A stretch of 64,000 nt of DNA from Ridgeia piscesae (GCA_025642075.2 JAODUO010000074.1:448501-512500), one strand, 5' to 3'; counted from the stretch's first letter, positions 21,661-34,850 are shown. A program made the numbers and translations. Notes: generated from the letters alone by a model not told the origin.

Positions 21661-24600
21661 TTACATGCCCTCAGCGAATTCGTCATCACCCTGCTGTGCC
21701 TGTTCCGGTTGCAACTTGATCATGTCGTCGATTCTCAGAATCGTAATCGCCGCTTCTGTTGCGAATTTCAGACTCTTGATTTTGGAAACTGCTGGTTCAA
21801 ACACGCCCGCCTTCTTGTTGTCACGGACGACACCCTCGTAAAGGTCAAGGCCAACCCTGCAGAAATCAAGAGATGCGAGTTTTTAAATATGGAATTATGT
21901 AGTGTTTTTAAATAATGTTTATGTGCAGTTTTTTTAGCATTAACAGTTATTTTTACCAAAAAACATTTTGCTTGACTGCATACATATCAATTAGGAAATC
22001 ATCATGGAAATCAGCTAAATATTTTTGGAAGATATGTATCTTGGTTGTACCATGCATGGTTTGTCTCCCTCATTATGGCCACACTGTGACTGGAGGAAGT
22101 CTATGGAATATGCACGGTCCTATCCACACCAGCCCGAGAGGACCGGGGACAGGGTTACTCTCCAACACTGTGGAATGGGAATACACCTCATGTGCCCACT
22201 AGGGGCAGTCAGCTCCCGTACGCCACGCAGACAGAGCCCGGCAGTGCCAGAGTACACTGGACCGCCTGGATGTCAATGTTGGATTTACATAAATTGATCC
22301 TGTGTTAATCTATTCAGTGTTCATTCGTACATATGGTACATGACGTTAATATCGGCACATTGAAAATAAAATTTCTGTGGATTCGACAATACAGTCTATG
22401 ATAAATCAATGCTGTATAGCAGTGGTTTGGATTGCATAAAGACACGTTCCAATCTGCTATAAAGGATGGGTGTGGCAGTGTGGAACGTTGCAAAACAATA
22501 CAGTTTACAGGATTTACTAAACTTACAAGGCCATCCGTAACCATAGTAACCTATCACACAATTTAGATGGATGGAGATAGTTTTGATCCATAAACAAATG
22601 TTATGTAAAAGTATAAATACAAACGCAACAAAATACTACACAATGTGTACATATTTAAACCATGTAACTTACATCATCCACGAAGCACAATTTTTTAATA
22701 ACCTCATGGATCCTGAACCCCGATGTTTCGGGGTTTTACACTAATGTCACTAGTTTTTCGCGGAAACGTCGTCAAATTATACCCGGATGTAGACAGGAGA
22801 TTTTACAACAGTTTTACACCAAGTTTACATATATCTATCAAGAAAATTGTACTTTCTAGCAAAATCAAATCAGCAGTCGATCGTAGATGTTTAAATATTC
22901 ATGTCAGCGATGTCCATGAGCAAGAATTGTAGCTATTTAGCATGTCCGATGATATGGATAAAAATGTGAAAAGCAGCAGCTATGTTGACAGCCGTGTTTG
23001 ACATCGGCGATATTTCATTCGGTTCTGAGCTGTCAAATAAGTGCGCATTAGCGTCAAAATAAAACTGGTTTTGATGTATCTTATCGTCCATCTTGTTTCT
23101 TGTCATGATTGTTAATATTCGGATTATTTTCAATGTTTTGTAGTCACGCGACAGTAATTTTGATGACACAGTGTAGGCAAATTTATTCTGTTTTATACAA
23201 CAGTTTTTATGATACGGTTCATTGTGTGAACCCTCAGAAACTCAGGGCTTAAGAGGTTAAAAAAACATGACAAATGTTTCGGGTGTTATTAAATTCTTGA
23301 TGGCACAGTAAAGTTGGTCCTCATATAGCACAGTATCCAGTCCTTAGCACTGCTTAAAGTATGTACACTTTACCTGTTCACTCAGACACCATCTCAACTT
23401 CTATGATAGGACACACTGGTGTAACTTTACTTTACTTTACTTTACTAGGAAACATCTTTTGCACATAATCCTTCATTTGTATTTAGTGATCCTGTCCTTT
23501 CTACTGTCCAGTAAGTCATGCAAATGTAAAACGACAAGACGGATGACGTACCATTTGAGTTCCTTGTGCTCCAGTTTCATCTGGGATGTGTTGTGGTAGG
23601 CACGCAGCTTGGCGACAAGGTCTGTCGAGTCCTTAGCTGCATTCACCGCGAGCTGCTTCGGGATTGTGAGAAGGGACCGGGCATACTCGGCAATGGCCAA
23701 CTGCTCGCGTGAACTCTGAAACACAAAACACCATCATCACCATTGTAAGTGTTAGAACCTACTTTAGACACTGTTTATGTCATGGAAACTTGCAACGTTT
23801 TGATCCATTGGCTGTCACGCACTGATGTCATATGACGTGGCTCAAAAAATGTTTTTGGCATCTTGGAGCTTGTCAAAAAAGGCTGTAGCCAACAAGAACG
23901 TAAGATATACAAATATACACTTATTGAACTATATTGGGTGGTTTGCACAAGTTGTTTCATAATGATGTGTTGGGCAACCTGTAAGGAAATCTGGAATTTC
24001 ACACAAATCGAATACCCTTGAAATTTCAAATATGAATCGAATACGAATATTTTATGGCTTCAAATTTGCTTAGAATATTGATTGATGTCGAGATGTCTTG
24101 CCGGGACCTGATCTAACTTTAACTAAACTTTAACCGGACCCAGACCTCCTGACACAATACCGATATTACAGTAATCAAAGAGCTGTGTAAGAAAATGCCG
24201 CCGATGACACTGCGTTGCCGGCGAGTTGAGTGCGAGTTTGTTTTGTGAATTTTGTTTTAGTAATGCTAGTTATTTTATTTTGTAAACCTAATGTCTGTAT
24301 ATGTATATAAGATATGCGAGGAATAGTTTCGCGGGTGTATGTTGTCATTTTCATAGTTACGTCACAAAGTAAAAGACCACCTGGGACTGGCAGAGGACAC
24401 AAAGTAAAATATTCTGGCAATATTCGTTTAGCTAGCTGTAGATTTTCTAATTTAATAGCGGAAAAAGGCTTGAATATTCAACATTTTGGATACAAATCAA
24501 ATTTTGTTCCATCCGTAGCAAGCTGGTGAGCCACAATACAATAGAAAAACTGAGTGCTAACCACAAGACACAGTGTTTGTAATTTGAACTTTTCTTCCAT

Positions 24601-27600
24601 GAAAGCAACATTCAGATTATAAACTTTGCTGGAGATATCATAGATGTTGGAAGTTTAACAACATTCTTTGAAAGTTTATTGTGATTGCAATGTCTCAATA
24701 TATAACACAACTGATTCAGTAAACGGTCTTTTAGTAATTACAGCTACGGAACAGACAACCGCCCTTTAAATATAGAAACATTTATCATAGTAGTACAAGT
24801 TCACGTGTAAGGCAGTGTTCTCATGTACCATGCATGGTTTGTCTCCCTCATTATGGCCACACTGTGACTGGAGGAAGTCTATGGAATATGCACGGTCCTA
24901 TCCACACCAGTCCGAGAGGACCGGGGACAGGGTTACTCTCCAACATTGTGGAATGGGAATACACCTCATGTGCCCACTAGGGGCAGTCAGCTCCCGTACG
25001 CCACGCAGACAGAGCCCGGCAGTGCCAGAGTACACTGGACCACCTGGATGTCAATGTTGACTTACTTTTTTTTAAAGAATTGTTGTTCCCAATGATGTCT
25101 ATTTTAGGCATATTTTACATGTTTATTTCTAAGTAAGTCGATCTATATATATATATATGTGACGTGTTCTAACGAAATGAGTCGTATGTCAGCGAACTTG
25201 ATTTCGAGAAAACACCGCATAAACATGCAACGATGAATTTCGACAATTTTGACTTTTTGTCACCAAAGTAAACTTTGGTATCTTTTTTGTCAATTGGCAA
25301 TGTTTATTTCTCGTTTATATTATTATTTAGTACATTTTATAGCCTTTTTAGACACACTACGTAACATTTCATGCATGAATTTCGTAAAACAGAACCGATA
25401 AATCGCACTAGTTCATGTCGCATTCTTTGGGGTTTCCCTCAACGCATGGCGGACTTATTTGGTACTACGGGAAAGCCCTGGACGCCCTCTTTCGGATTCT
25501 TATAGTAGAAATCCCCACTGACGTCAGTGTAAGCCAATAGCAGCGCTTAATGCGAGAGGCCTATCTGTGAATAAACGTCACTAGACGCCGTGAGGAGCTG
25601 ATAGCGGGGCCCTGATTGGCTTAGAGATGTGCGCGCAGGCGCAGTGCGCTCTCGCTAGCCGTAAACAACGTGGAATTGATCGGGTCGCTGCTACAAAACA
25701 TTGCTAAATACTCTGATTATGTTGTAATAATTTCAGTAAACAGCATGATATATTTTCGACAGCGAACATGCCTTGGTAGTTTATTTCGAATGCATCAAAT
25801 GGAGTAATAGAAGCAAAACGGCCGATTTTGGATCGACAATGTACTCGGCTGTGTGCTTATGTGACCGCGAACTTCAAATGCGTTTTTCTCCGTTTGAAAC
25901 TTTCTACCCTAAGAATGTTCAGCGTCCAATAACTTTGGCTGTGTGCGAAATATCTCCATAATTGTTACACCGTTGGAAAGATTAATACATCTTCTTTCCA
26001 ATGGTGTGACTAACTAAATTTTTGTTTTTTTGACATACGTCTCATTTCGTTAGAACACGTCACATATATATATATATATATATGTGCATATGTTTGTGAA
26101 GCGTCCAAGAGCAATTTTTGACTTACCGGGCGCTATAAATATTTTATTATTATAATAAACGATGATGTAATGGATAAGGCCACTTAACACTTAAACTAAA
26201 CTTACAAGCGACGTGGCAAAGTTCTCGAGATAGATGCTGAGGGCGGCCTCCACAGCCCCGCCCCCAGGCACGACCAACTTTGACTCTAGTACACGCTTCA
26301 CCACACAGAGGGCATCGTGCACGGAACGCTCCATTTCGTCCACCATGTAGTCATTGGCGCCACGCAGGATGATGGAAGCAGCCGATCTGGCCTTGGGACT
26401 GCAAACACACACGCAGACATCATCAAGTGGGGACGGGAAACTGTCTTACCATGAGTTTTACCACTATAAAGCAGTGTCAACCATTTTGCAAAAACCCTCT
26501 TAATCTCCAGTGTGCAAACAATCACTGTCATTGTGTTTGTTTACGGGTGATCACATCATATCAGAGGGTGTCGGTTGGCTGAATAAACTTGCAGTTGATG
26601 CTGTGTAATGATGCGTAATCAGTTGACACAGTTGGTGATATCATCACCTTTTTTGTCTTGCTGCAAAACCATATATACTTGTAGTAAAATGTGGTTAACC
26701 CACAATTTTTTAACCTGCTATGTGTGTGGGGGTAAAGGATTAACCCTCTTTTATACAAATATTGGTGGTTTTGCAGCAAGACAAAGATGATAATCTGCAG
26801 TCGATATTACCAACTGTGTCAACTGGTTACGCTTCATTACACAATTAACGTTGACGGCAAGTTGGATTCAGCTAATGGACGAGATCACCCGTCAATAACG
26901 GATAGTTCTCAACCCCAAGTGACTACTTTGCATTGTCTATACATACTTATATCTATAATCTGACAAAAACCAAACACAACAACAATATATCATGGTCAGA
27001 TGTTACTGTACACAGCATGCATTTACAATAAAAACAAAACAGAAGCGTCCGCCTCAATCGAACCTCTCATAACGATAATACAATATTCACCCTTTGATGA
27101 AGACGAGTTCATCATCACAGATGCGCTCCTGCACGACCTCGTCTGCCTGGCCCAGCAAGGACGCCTCAAATGTCTCCTCACCCTCCAGGTTCGCCATTGT
27201 CACTATCAGCTGACCTACATATAACACAAAATAAAAGTAAAGGTAAATTCTTATATTGTGCAGTATCCAGTGCTCGCAGCACTTTAAATGTTACTCCCTG
27301 GCAGGTTTGTTTCGTTTATCACTATCTCGATTTCTACTGGATGCTTCCAGGCGCAGAATGGCCCTTTTAGAAAAGCATATCACAAAACAGGCACGTGAAT
27401 AAATTGCCAGTTACAAAAACATAACCAATCACGACAACACTGTATGTAAACTGTAATACAACCGTAACTAACCCCCCGTTGCCTTGGCGATCCTGCGTAG
27501 ATCCGCCTTCTTGCATCGCCGAATGGCCATGGCACCCGCCTCGACAAAGTACTTGAGACAAAGGTCGTCAATGCCCCCGGTCGTCAGGATCACATTCGCC

Positions 27601-30600
27601 CCGACCGCCAGGATCTTCTTGATTCGCTCCTTCGTGATGTCCATCTCCCTGTGGACAAAGGGTTAACATGATGTATTATATTGTCATGGATGACAAAAAT
27701 CACAGAAAAGCAGCATTCCACGAAAGAAAACACAGATACGTGTTTCTGTTATGCATCCAGCACTTGCACACATTTGTACTTCAATTGACATGACTTATTT
27801 GTAACAGTTATAAACTACTGCGACGAAATCGTCCACTTTTAGGCACCTTTCAGTTACCACACATTCATCCACAGGTACTCTCCATTATCTATAATTATGT
27901 AGCTTTTAATTCACACAATAAACCTGCCGACGGGAGCAGTAAATGGCGTCAAACCCAACAGCTCAAGATGAGAGGTCTACACCTTCACCGCAGTGTCCCT
28001 ACCTCTGTCGGATGCCGTCCAGTTTCTCTGGTGTCTCCAGCAGAATCTGCACTCCCATCTTCATCTTGGCCTTCATCAGTCCAAAGTCCAGACAGGCAAT
28101 CTTTGCACCGACAACCTTCTTTGTCATTGCTGAAACACACCAAGCACCATGTATGGCACAACAACAAAATCTTATGCAGTTGTGTTTAACTTGATAAGAG
28201 TTTATGTTATCATCATCAGATACAGTAAAATAAATTATGGAACAATATAGAATGAAATTAACTAAAAGCCGTTGTACAAAACAATGTAATCGGAAAAAAC
28301 CAGTCATGATTAATTGTTGTGCGATGTGCGCTTTAAACCAATTTTAGTATAGATTATTCTATGTATAAACAATAGTTTTTTTAATCTTGATTCATAACAG
28401 TACAAATTTAACAGAATAAAAAGGCAACTTGTTATTATTAGTATTCTGTTTTTCATCCTGAAAAATACAGAAAGAAAGAATATAGCAATCGTAAAAGATG
28501 AAGCCAGACAATTGCTCAAAAAATTCACCGAACACCACTCAGTATAGGCGTCCTTACCCTGGGAAGCAACGGTGCAGTTGAGGGCGTACCCCGCCACCAG
28601 CACACTCTCCCTGCTGCTTTTGCCCTTTGCCTTCAGGATGTTGATGGCCTTGATGGGGTAACGGAAGCCGCCCTTCCCATCGGACGTCTTCACGGCAGTC
28701 GCGGCATCCACCACCATGTTGGAGAAGAACGCAGAGTCACTGTGCACCAAACGGTCAAGGAAAAACAGATACTCAAAAACATTCCCAATGTCACGGTCAG
28801 TTTCGTTGCTAAGTTTGCTAACATCGCTGTAGTTTCGAAGGTCATCATCCTCAGATAGTTTCTTTGCCAAAACTGTCAAATAAACCATCCAAAATAGCAA
28901 CGGATGGATGGATGAAATACTGCCTTCCGCCATTGTGGCCACGACAGATTTGGATAATCCGTCTTCAAAACCTGAGAAAATCTCCATAAATTATTACTAA
29001 ACAATAATAAAATACACATTCTATTCAGCTTGTCCACCATATACAAGTGGCTACATGTAGTGGATAATTATGAGTAAAAATTCTTGAATGGCAACGACTG
29101 CCAAAGCCGGAATAGCGGCTTGCCGTGCATGTCTCACAAGCGGGCACGTCATACAGGTATGGTTAACCAAGTGGTAACACTCATCACATTATTTATTTTA
29201 CAAAATCTGAAAAATAATGTTTAAAATGTTACTGTTACAAGAAGTTCAGATATCTTGAGTGTAGCAGCATTGTGATATTCAAGATATATTATTGACTAAA
29301 CATGTCTGCTATGTGCGCAAACATTATGGCAATAAAAAACCAGAATGCATTTTGCACACACGCAGCTGTTGTACCCCACTGTATATACCCCACGGGCTAA
29401 ATGTTAAACCCATAAGCAAGTTGAGTGGGGATCTAGCTATGGTTCTCTGTGTTTGTTGCACCATGACAATCAAGGATACGGTCCAATGATCTTGCTGGAC
29501 ATGCTGGTCTTGGCTACGTTGATGATACATTCTCGCCCCAAATCCTCCGTGCTGATGGTCATGTTCTCCTGGATGTACTTGCATGCCTCTCTGTCAGACA
29601 GCACAGACACGTCATGATAATTACCGGGATAGATACGTCATGATAACAAACAGGACAGCTATGTACTGATAACAAACACGACAACCATATGATTTGATTT
29701 TTACATCCATTTCTGGACAAACAAAGTTCATTTCATACAGGCAATAAAATTAGCCAGAGTGGGCAGGTGAAAAAAAACCATTTTAATAATTATTTACACA
29801 GTTACACTGCACATTACGACTGGATTTATGTTCCCATGCACACAACTATCTGCCGGGACATTTTGAACTAATAATAAAAGTTTGACCATGCATAAAGACC
29901 CGAAGTGACACAAACAGCCCCACTCACTTGCAGGCGAGTCTGAAGCCACTGATGATGGATGTCGGGTGGATCTTACACTTGACTAGTTCGTCTGCGTTCT
30001 TCAACAGCTCCGCAGCAATGATCACCTGCAGCCAAACACCACCAATGACACAACCGCAGCAAATACCACGGAAACACAAACAACACAAGTTGTGCTACAA
30101 TGTAGGAATCAAGTATTAATTTCCTTTTCCTTGGGTTGGTCTCATAGGTTTGTCCAAAAATATATTAAATATTACACAGAACACTTTGGTTTGGTTGTCA
30201 TTGCGTATCGCAGAAAACAACTGACAAGGATACACAAAAGAAGTGTCATTGGAAGCTGGCGTTTTAAATCATAAAAATCCCACACCACATTGCTGGGTTG
30301 GTTTGATCAAATGCTAATGGATGTTTTTATGACTGAGCTGATGAGACCTGTTCCCCCATTGTGAGGCTAACAAAGAAAGGCCAGACCATGATCTACAGGT
30401 AGTTAAGACGAGATGGTGAGATGCCTGACCAATGCAAACAGAGGAGTCGGGTGACCTTCCAGGGTTACAGACATAGGATGTTATAGGAAAGTCACCAAGT
30501 TCTTGACGAAATCAGACACTTGTGAAGTCCTGTATGACAAGTGCAGTTGTGACGTGACTACAGAAGCAACGACAACATGTTCTGCACAGCCAGACTTGCT

Positions 30601-33414
30601 TTATCCCATTGTATATACTCACAGGGCAACGGAGTTGTACCCAGCAGCAAGTTGAATGGGAATCCGGAAACCAGGAACACAAGTTGGAAAAGGTTGGTAG
30701 GTAAAGGAGCGAGAGAGAGCATAACAACCTGATTTTTGTTCAATGTAACCCCCCCATGCCCCCCAAGACATGACCGACTTTGCAAATATTGTAAGCAAAG
30801 GTACACATTCTACCATGTCACGTCAGGCAGCACCGCTGGTAACACACTGCCAGTATCAATTGCACAGTTGAACTGATGCTGCAGCCAATAAACATGAAAG
30901 CCTCTCAAGATAGAACAATCGTACACAATACACAAACAATCAAACTATACCAAACATCATGTATGCAATGTGCGCTAGCAAGTGGTCACAGATACACCAC
31001 AGAGCATGTTGCACACATGCAATTGCTATACCCCACTGTATATACTCCACGGGTTAAGTGTGAACCCACAAGCAAGTTGAGTGGGGATCCAGCCATATAA
31101 AAGCTAGGATATCTCCAAGGATTTAATATTCAGAGTAATAGAGAACAGCAGCTTTACTCGAATATGTTTTAATACCGTACCACTGAGGTCGTTCCATCTC
31201 CAACTTCTTCGTCCTGCAGCTGGGCCAACTCAACAAGGATCTTTGCGGCTGGGTGTTCAACCTCAAGCAACTTCAAGATTGTTGCACCATCATTGGTGAT
31301 TGTGACATCCTATATTCACAGATGATTCGCCAGTTCAGCACATTTATATCATCAGTTAGGTTGTTTTTGTAATAATAAAAAATAGAAAAAAATGTCAACT
31401 GATCGATAGAGGTTCTGCAACAAAGTTAATAAAAAAATTACACCTATTGGAATAGCCTTAATAATGTATATTTTGCTTAATTAAGTCAATGGTTGTTTCT
31501 AAGTAAACTGAATTAATGATTGGAAATTCCAATTGTCTTCATCAAAGTTAATTGTAGTAATAAATTATATTCATATGGAAACACCGTCAAAATTTAATTT
31601 ATGTTGAACCATTCTTTGTTTGGAAAGCACATGTACTGATAAATATATGTAAGAGTGTGCACTGAGTCGTTGTCACCACTCACCCCAATGTCATCCACCA
31701 ACATCTTGTCAAGTCCAACGGGACCCAAACTGCTCTTGACGATGTTGGAAATGGCACATGCTGCCATCACTGAAACAGGCATGAGAACCAACTGTGTATA
31801 CGGTACATACAACACAGGTCTTACTAAACAGAAATGTAAAATTATCAAACTAATATATTTTATTAAATTTGCCATCATCACCAGCATCATGTATTGTAGC
31901 TTTTATTTGACTTACCCAACAAGTGATTTAATACCTTGAAATAAAACCCACAAAAAATCATAGCTTTATACAGAGATCCATCCACATGCTATTTGGACAG
32001 ATAAATCCAGATTTGGATGGGTAGATATCACTGGATGCCATAGTGGATGGATACAAAAATTTGGAGCCAAAAAATCATAGATACGCCTTGAAAAATGCAT
32101 GTAAATGTGTGTTTGTAGTCTATTTCAGGTCATGAAACATACAACTGGCTTGAGTTAAAATCCACAAGTCCACCAATAAAATGTGATGAGACGGGCAAAT
32201 TTGTTATTCTGCATAAAGCGCTGCCAAAAATGGATGCCTTTTGCTAACATTTCTAAAGTTCTGTTGTATAATTTGTTGAATTCTTTGTCAGTGGGGTGTT
32301 TTGAACAGATCAAGAACTGTGTTGATCCTAGTCGCAGACCAAGTCACTGTTGGTTATTTGGAAGTGCTCTGGCCATTCAACAGGGAGTTGTTTGGAATAC
32401 TATTCCAACCACTAAAACAAAACGTTTGATAATAATAATAAAAAGTTATAAATATCTGCCTTTTGACTTTCTAAAATGTATTATGTGGTATGATGGGACG
32501 CCTTTATACTCTCACTTCATGTTGTGTGCACTGTGACCAGCAGCAGAGACAGACTGGCATAAACTACAGTGGAGTTGTAAATAATAATTTGAATACTAGG
32601 TATGATGTGAAATGACAGAATGAAGCCAATGACATTGTCACACTGACTCTTATCAAAGCATAAAATACAAATAAAAAGTGTAGACTCAATATGTTATTGT
32701 GGAGAAATAGAGAGCAATATGGAGTGTTATTTATACCACAAAATGTGTGGACACAATAGTTTTATAGAAGAAGGTAGATACCGAATGATCTGAGCTCGGT
32801 GCTGCATGGGCTGTCAAAATGGGATAAATGTGTTCATAACTCAGTGCCCTGCTAGGGTTGGTGTAATGAGTATTTCTACATTTAACTAGTACTCATACTG
32901 AAGCAAAAATACAATTATATTCACTGAGTAAACGACTGACGAATAAGTTATGTGCTGGTAAGAATGTTGGATACAGGATTATGAGGATAGTGATCGTTTG
33001 AACTAGCCGGCCGTCGACGTCTTAATTTGTTTTATTTTAAGTGCTGCTACTGTTGCTAGTTCCAGTATTATTTTCTAAAATGCCTAAATGTATAGTATTT
33101 ATCAAACAAAGCGACGTCGACATATCAGTCTATGAAACAGAAGAAGCTGCAGAAAAGTATCAAAACTATTCTGGAATGTTCCGTCGAAACCTGCCCGGCT
33201 AACAATGTCCGACCACGCACATGTTCGGCAGGCATGACTTAGCAACCATTGACATTGGAACCAAACGCTGCAAAGCGAAATTCAGTCAGACGCTTGAATT
33301 GTATTGGTAAGAAATCGTGGACACTGGTACGTGGTTTTTAGTCTCACCATTCTGGGTTCGCACCGACTGGCCAGTTTGTCGGCTGCCCGATATTGACAAC
33401 ATGCTCGCTGACAT
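21661..33414 (-). CDS. TCP1: Chaperonin T-complex protein 1 subunit alpha (CCT1/TCP-1), complete, 12 exons
   Basis: CCT1 is one of eight paralogous subunits of the cytosolic TRiC/CCT double-ring chaperonin, which folds actin, tubulin and many WD40 proteins with ATP. Exons: 33414-33348, 31769-31684, 31309-31181, 30025-29928, 29590-29480, 28739-28558, 28129-28003, 27648-27473, 27214-27091, 26398-26206, 23715-23552 and 21856-21661. All borders are GT/AG, phases agree throughout, and the product is 550 residues (vertebrate CCT1 is about 556). The start exon reads [10 protein letters not shown] and ends RTQN. Nucleotide-binding motifs are present: LGPVGLDKM (37-45), NDGATIL (57-63), GDGTT (88-92) and VPGGGAVE (410-417). 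CCT1-type rather than other-subunit sequence is clear in [27 protein letters not shown] and VFEPA. The C-terminus is short and acidic, ending in EGM. Introns 1 and 9-11 are loaded with repeats. No damage is seen in the reading frame. Confidence 0.97.
22047..22281 (+). repeat. 235-base dispersed sequence, copy 1
   Basis: This is almost identical to 24825-25059: same length, about three differences, all transitions. It starts gtaccatgcatgg and ends gtcaatgttg. It is GC-richer than its surroundings, which is unusual for this intron. No tRNA-like head, poly(A) tail or clear target duplication is visible. A frame stays open through most of it in both copies, but only by homology of the repeat. It lies in CCT1 intron 11, antisense to the gene. 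Confidence 0.9.
23265..23455 (-). repeat. SINE-body fragment
   Basis: This shares landmarks (cacagtatccagt, then an actttac-rich tail) with 27225-27370 and with the body of the SINE at 38376-38719. It ends in four ttact units. It lies in CCT1 intron 11. The tRNA-like head is absent, so it is a truncated copy. Confidence 0.4.
24825..25059 (+). repeat. 235-base dispersed sequence, copy 2
   Basis: Second copy of the sequence at 22047-22281, in the same orientation but in the neighbouring CCT1 intron 10. The junctions on both sides are abrupt and the flanks are unrelated to those of copy 1, so each unit moved or was copied alone. The low divergence points to a recent event. Confidence 0.9.
25159..26063. 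mobile_element. Non-autonomous DNA transposon with 33-base terminal inverted repeats
   Basis: The element begins gtgacgtgttctaacgaaat and ends with its inverse complement. The two ends match over about 33 bases with one mismatch. Both sides abut (TA)n, so the target was probably TA-rich DNA. No transposase frame is present. A partial second copy at 57040-57881 is closely similar. It lies in CCT1 intron 10. Confidence 0.9.
26543..26892. mobile_element. Foldback element with ~165-base inverted arms
   Basis: The left arm starts at acgggtgatc (26543) and the right arm ends with its complement (26892). The arms pair over almost the whole element with scattered mismatches, including the shared core gtcttgctgcaaaacca. 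Only a short centre is unpaired. No coding frame. It lies in CCT1 intron 9 between exons 10 and 9, and transcribed RNA would form a long hairpin. Confidence 0.85.
27225..27370 (-). repeat. SINE-body fragment
   Basis: Contains aaaagtaaaggtaa and a body shared with the SINE at 38376-38719 and with the fragment at 23265-23455. It starts within about 10 bases of CCT1 exon 9 (27214), so an insertion has landed next to a splice acceptor without removing it. Confidence 0.45.
29352..29440 (+). repeat. ~90-base dispersed repeat, copy 1 of 3
   Basis: Shares taccccactgtatatac and caagttgagtggggat with copies at 30590-30668 and 31009-31098. The segment contains complementary ccccact and agtgggg blocks, so it could fold. 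It lies in a CCT1 intron and its class is unknown. Confidence 0.65.
30590..30668 (+). repeat. ~90-base dispersed repeat, copy 2 of 3
   Basis: The most diverged of the three copies (cattgtatatactcac, then caagttgaatgggaat). It lies in CCT1 intron 3. Confidence 0.55.
31009..31098 (+). repeat. ~90-base dispersed repeat, copy 3 of 3
   Basis: Closest to copy 1 (taccccactgtatatact, then caagttgagtggggatcc). It lies in CCT1 intron 3, about 80 bases from exon 3. Confidence 0.65.
31960..32235 (+). repeat. Dispersed repeat, related to 13125-13400
   Basis: Same order of landmarks as the copy at 13125-13400, strongly diverged. It lies in CCT1 intron 1. No coding frame. Confidence 0.5.
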
Positions 33415-34260
33415 GTTGAAGCTTTTGGTGTCGCAGACGGAACCGGAAATTGCCAATCTTGTTTAATCTAACTGTGATCACTCGACAGAATCGAGCGACA
33501 TGCAATAATCTCTGTATCTTTTCATGTCTCTTTTTAAAATTTGTTATTTATATTTACGTACTTTACAACTGATAGCGCACAATTTACAAAATATATATGC
33601 AAGCAAAAGTGGATGCACCATAATTTGTGGTTTCATTGGGAATAGCAAAGTTTAATTATTGCAGTTTGTTTCAAAACCACGAAAAAATTATTAATTATAT
33701 ACTTTGGAGTAAACAAAATTAATGCTGGAAAAGTTTTGTATGATTTCTAAATTGTATCTATCAATGTTCAGTTTAGTCCTCAACAAATTGTGTTTTCCTT
33801 TCGTTGTGGTTATTAAATTAGAGAAACATCGAATGTGGGGAATAATTGTTATGACAAACCTCGATTTCTCCATGGGTTCTTGAACATTATTGTTGCAAAC
33901 TATTAAGTGCACAAGTGACATCCATTCTCGTTTTTTTTAATGATTTTAAGAGAAATGGAAAGAAACTTGTTTGCCATCTTTATAAATCAAACCAGCACAC
34001 GACATATGCTTGAGAATAATCGCCTTTAAAAACAAAATCTCAACGCTGCGGTCATCGAATTGACCCTGTGAAATATGGCTTAATTCCCTTCAATTGTGTA
34101 TGCTTTCCAACTTTATGTTTATACCAATCTCGAATAAATTGTGAAACAAGCCGGCCGCATGCAACTGGTGTTTCACTGCCGTTCGATTCATTTACTCTCA
34201 GTTGTCACCACCATCATCACTGTGCGGCTGTATTTATTGTCCCGTGATTGGGCAAATTAA
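33415..34260. other. CCT1 upstream region
   Basis: The CCT1 promoter should lie here, but no TATA box is evident. An ETS-like site (ccggaaat) lies at about 33440, within 30 bases of the start codon, a placement common for housekeeping promoters. The rest is AT-rich with no gene seen. Confidence 0.4.
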
Positions 34261-34403
34261 GCTAGCTAGGCGCGCAGCCTTATGTTTCCAGATCTGCCTG
34301 TTTTGCGCTCATACTCATCTGCTAGATGTTCCTGTCCAGTAGAGTACGCGACATCATCTACGACTCGGATCGTTTCTCGATCGTTCGTTAGGTTTCCATT
34401 ATG

Positions 34404-34530
34404 GCGACGCGCACACGCGCACACGCGCACACGCGCACACGCGACACGCACACGCGCACACGCGCACACGCGCACACGCGCACACACCGCACACACCACA
34501 CGCACGCACGCCAACGCAAGCACGCCGCGC
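34404..34530. repeat. Alternating CG/CA tract
   Basis: Dense alternation of purine and pyrimidine in repeated acacgcgc units with a few interruptions. Such sequence favours left-handed DNA. The frames open on both strands through it are compositional artefacts. Confidence 0.85.
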
Positions 34531-34598
34531 ACATTCATCTGCAGTGGCAGTGCCGACCCAATCTTGAATTTCCACGCTCGTTTTGGTAGTCACTCAAC

Positions 34599-34850
34599 AC
34601 CCAGACAGCATGCTAACGTTAATCTAACGTTCATTTAACGTTAGCAGAAACGTTTTTTAACGTTTACATGTGAACGTTTTTTTTGCGTTATTTTGCTCGT
34701 TTATTTAACGTAGATCTACGTTTACTTTCTAACCAAACAAAAACAACCGAAAACTAACGTTTCGGGAACGTTAGAGATTTAACCGTAACCAAAATCAAAC
34801 GGTTCTAACCAAATGCAAACGTTAATGTAACGTTTGCATGCTATCTGGGT
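34599..34850. mobile_element. 252-base TIR element filled with AACGTT motifs
   Basis: The ends are inverted complements (acccagacagcatgc on the left; complement of acccagatagcatgc on the right). Between them AACGTT occurs about ten times, many times the chance expectation for 252 bases. No protein is encoded. It looks like a miniature inverted-repeat transposon. A target duplication was not clear. Confidence 0.8.
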
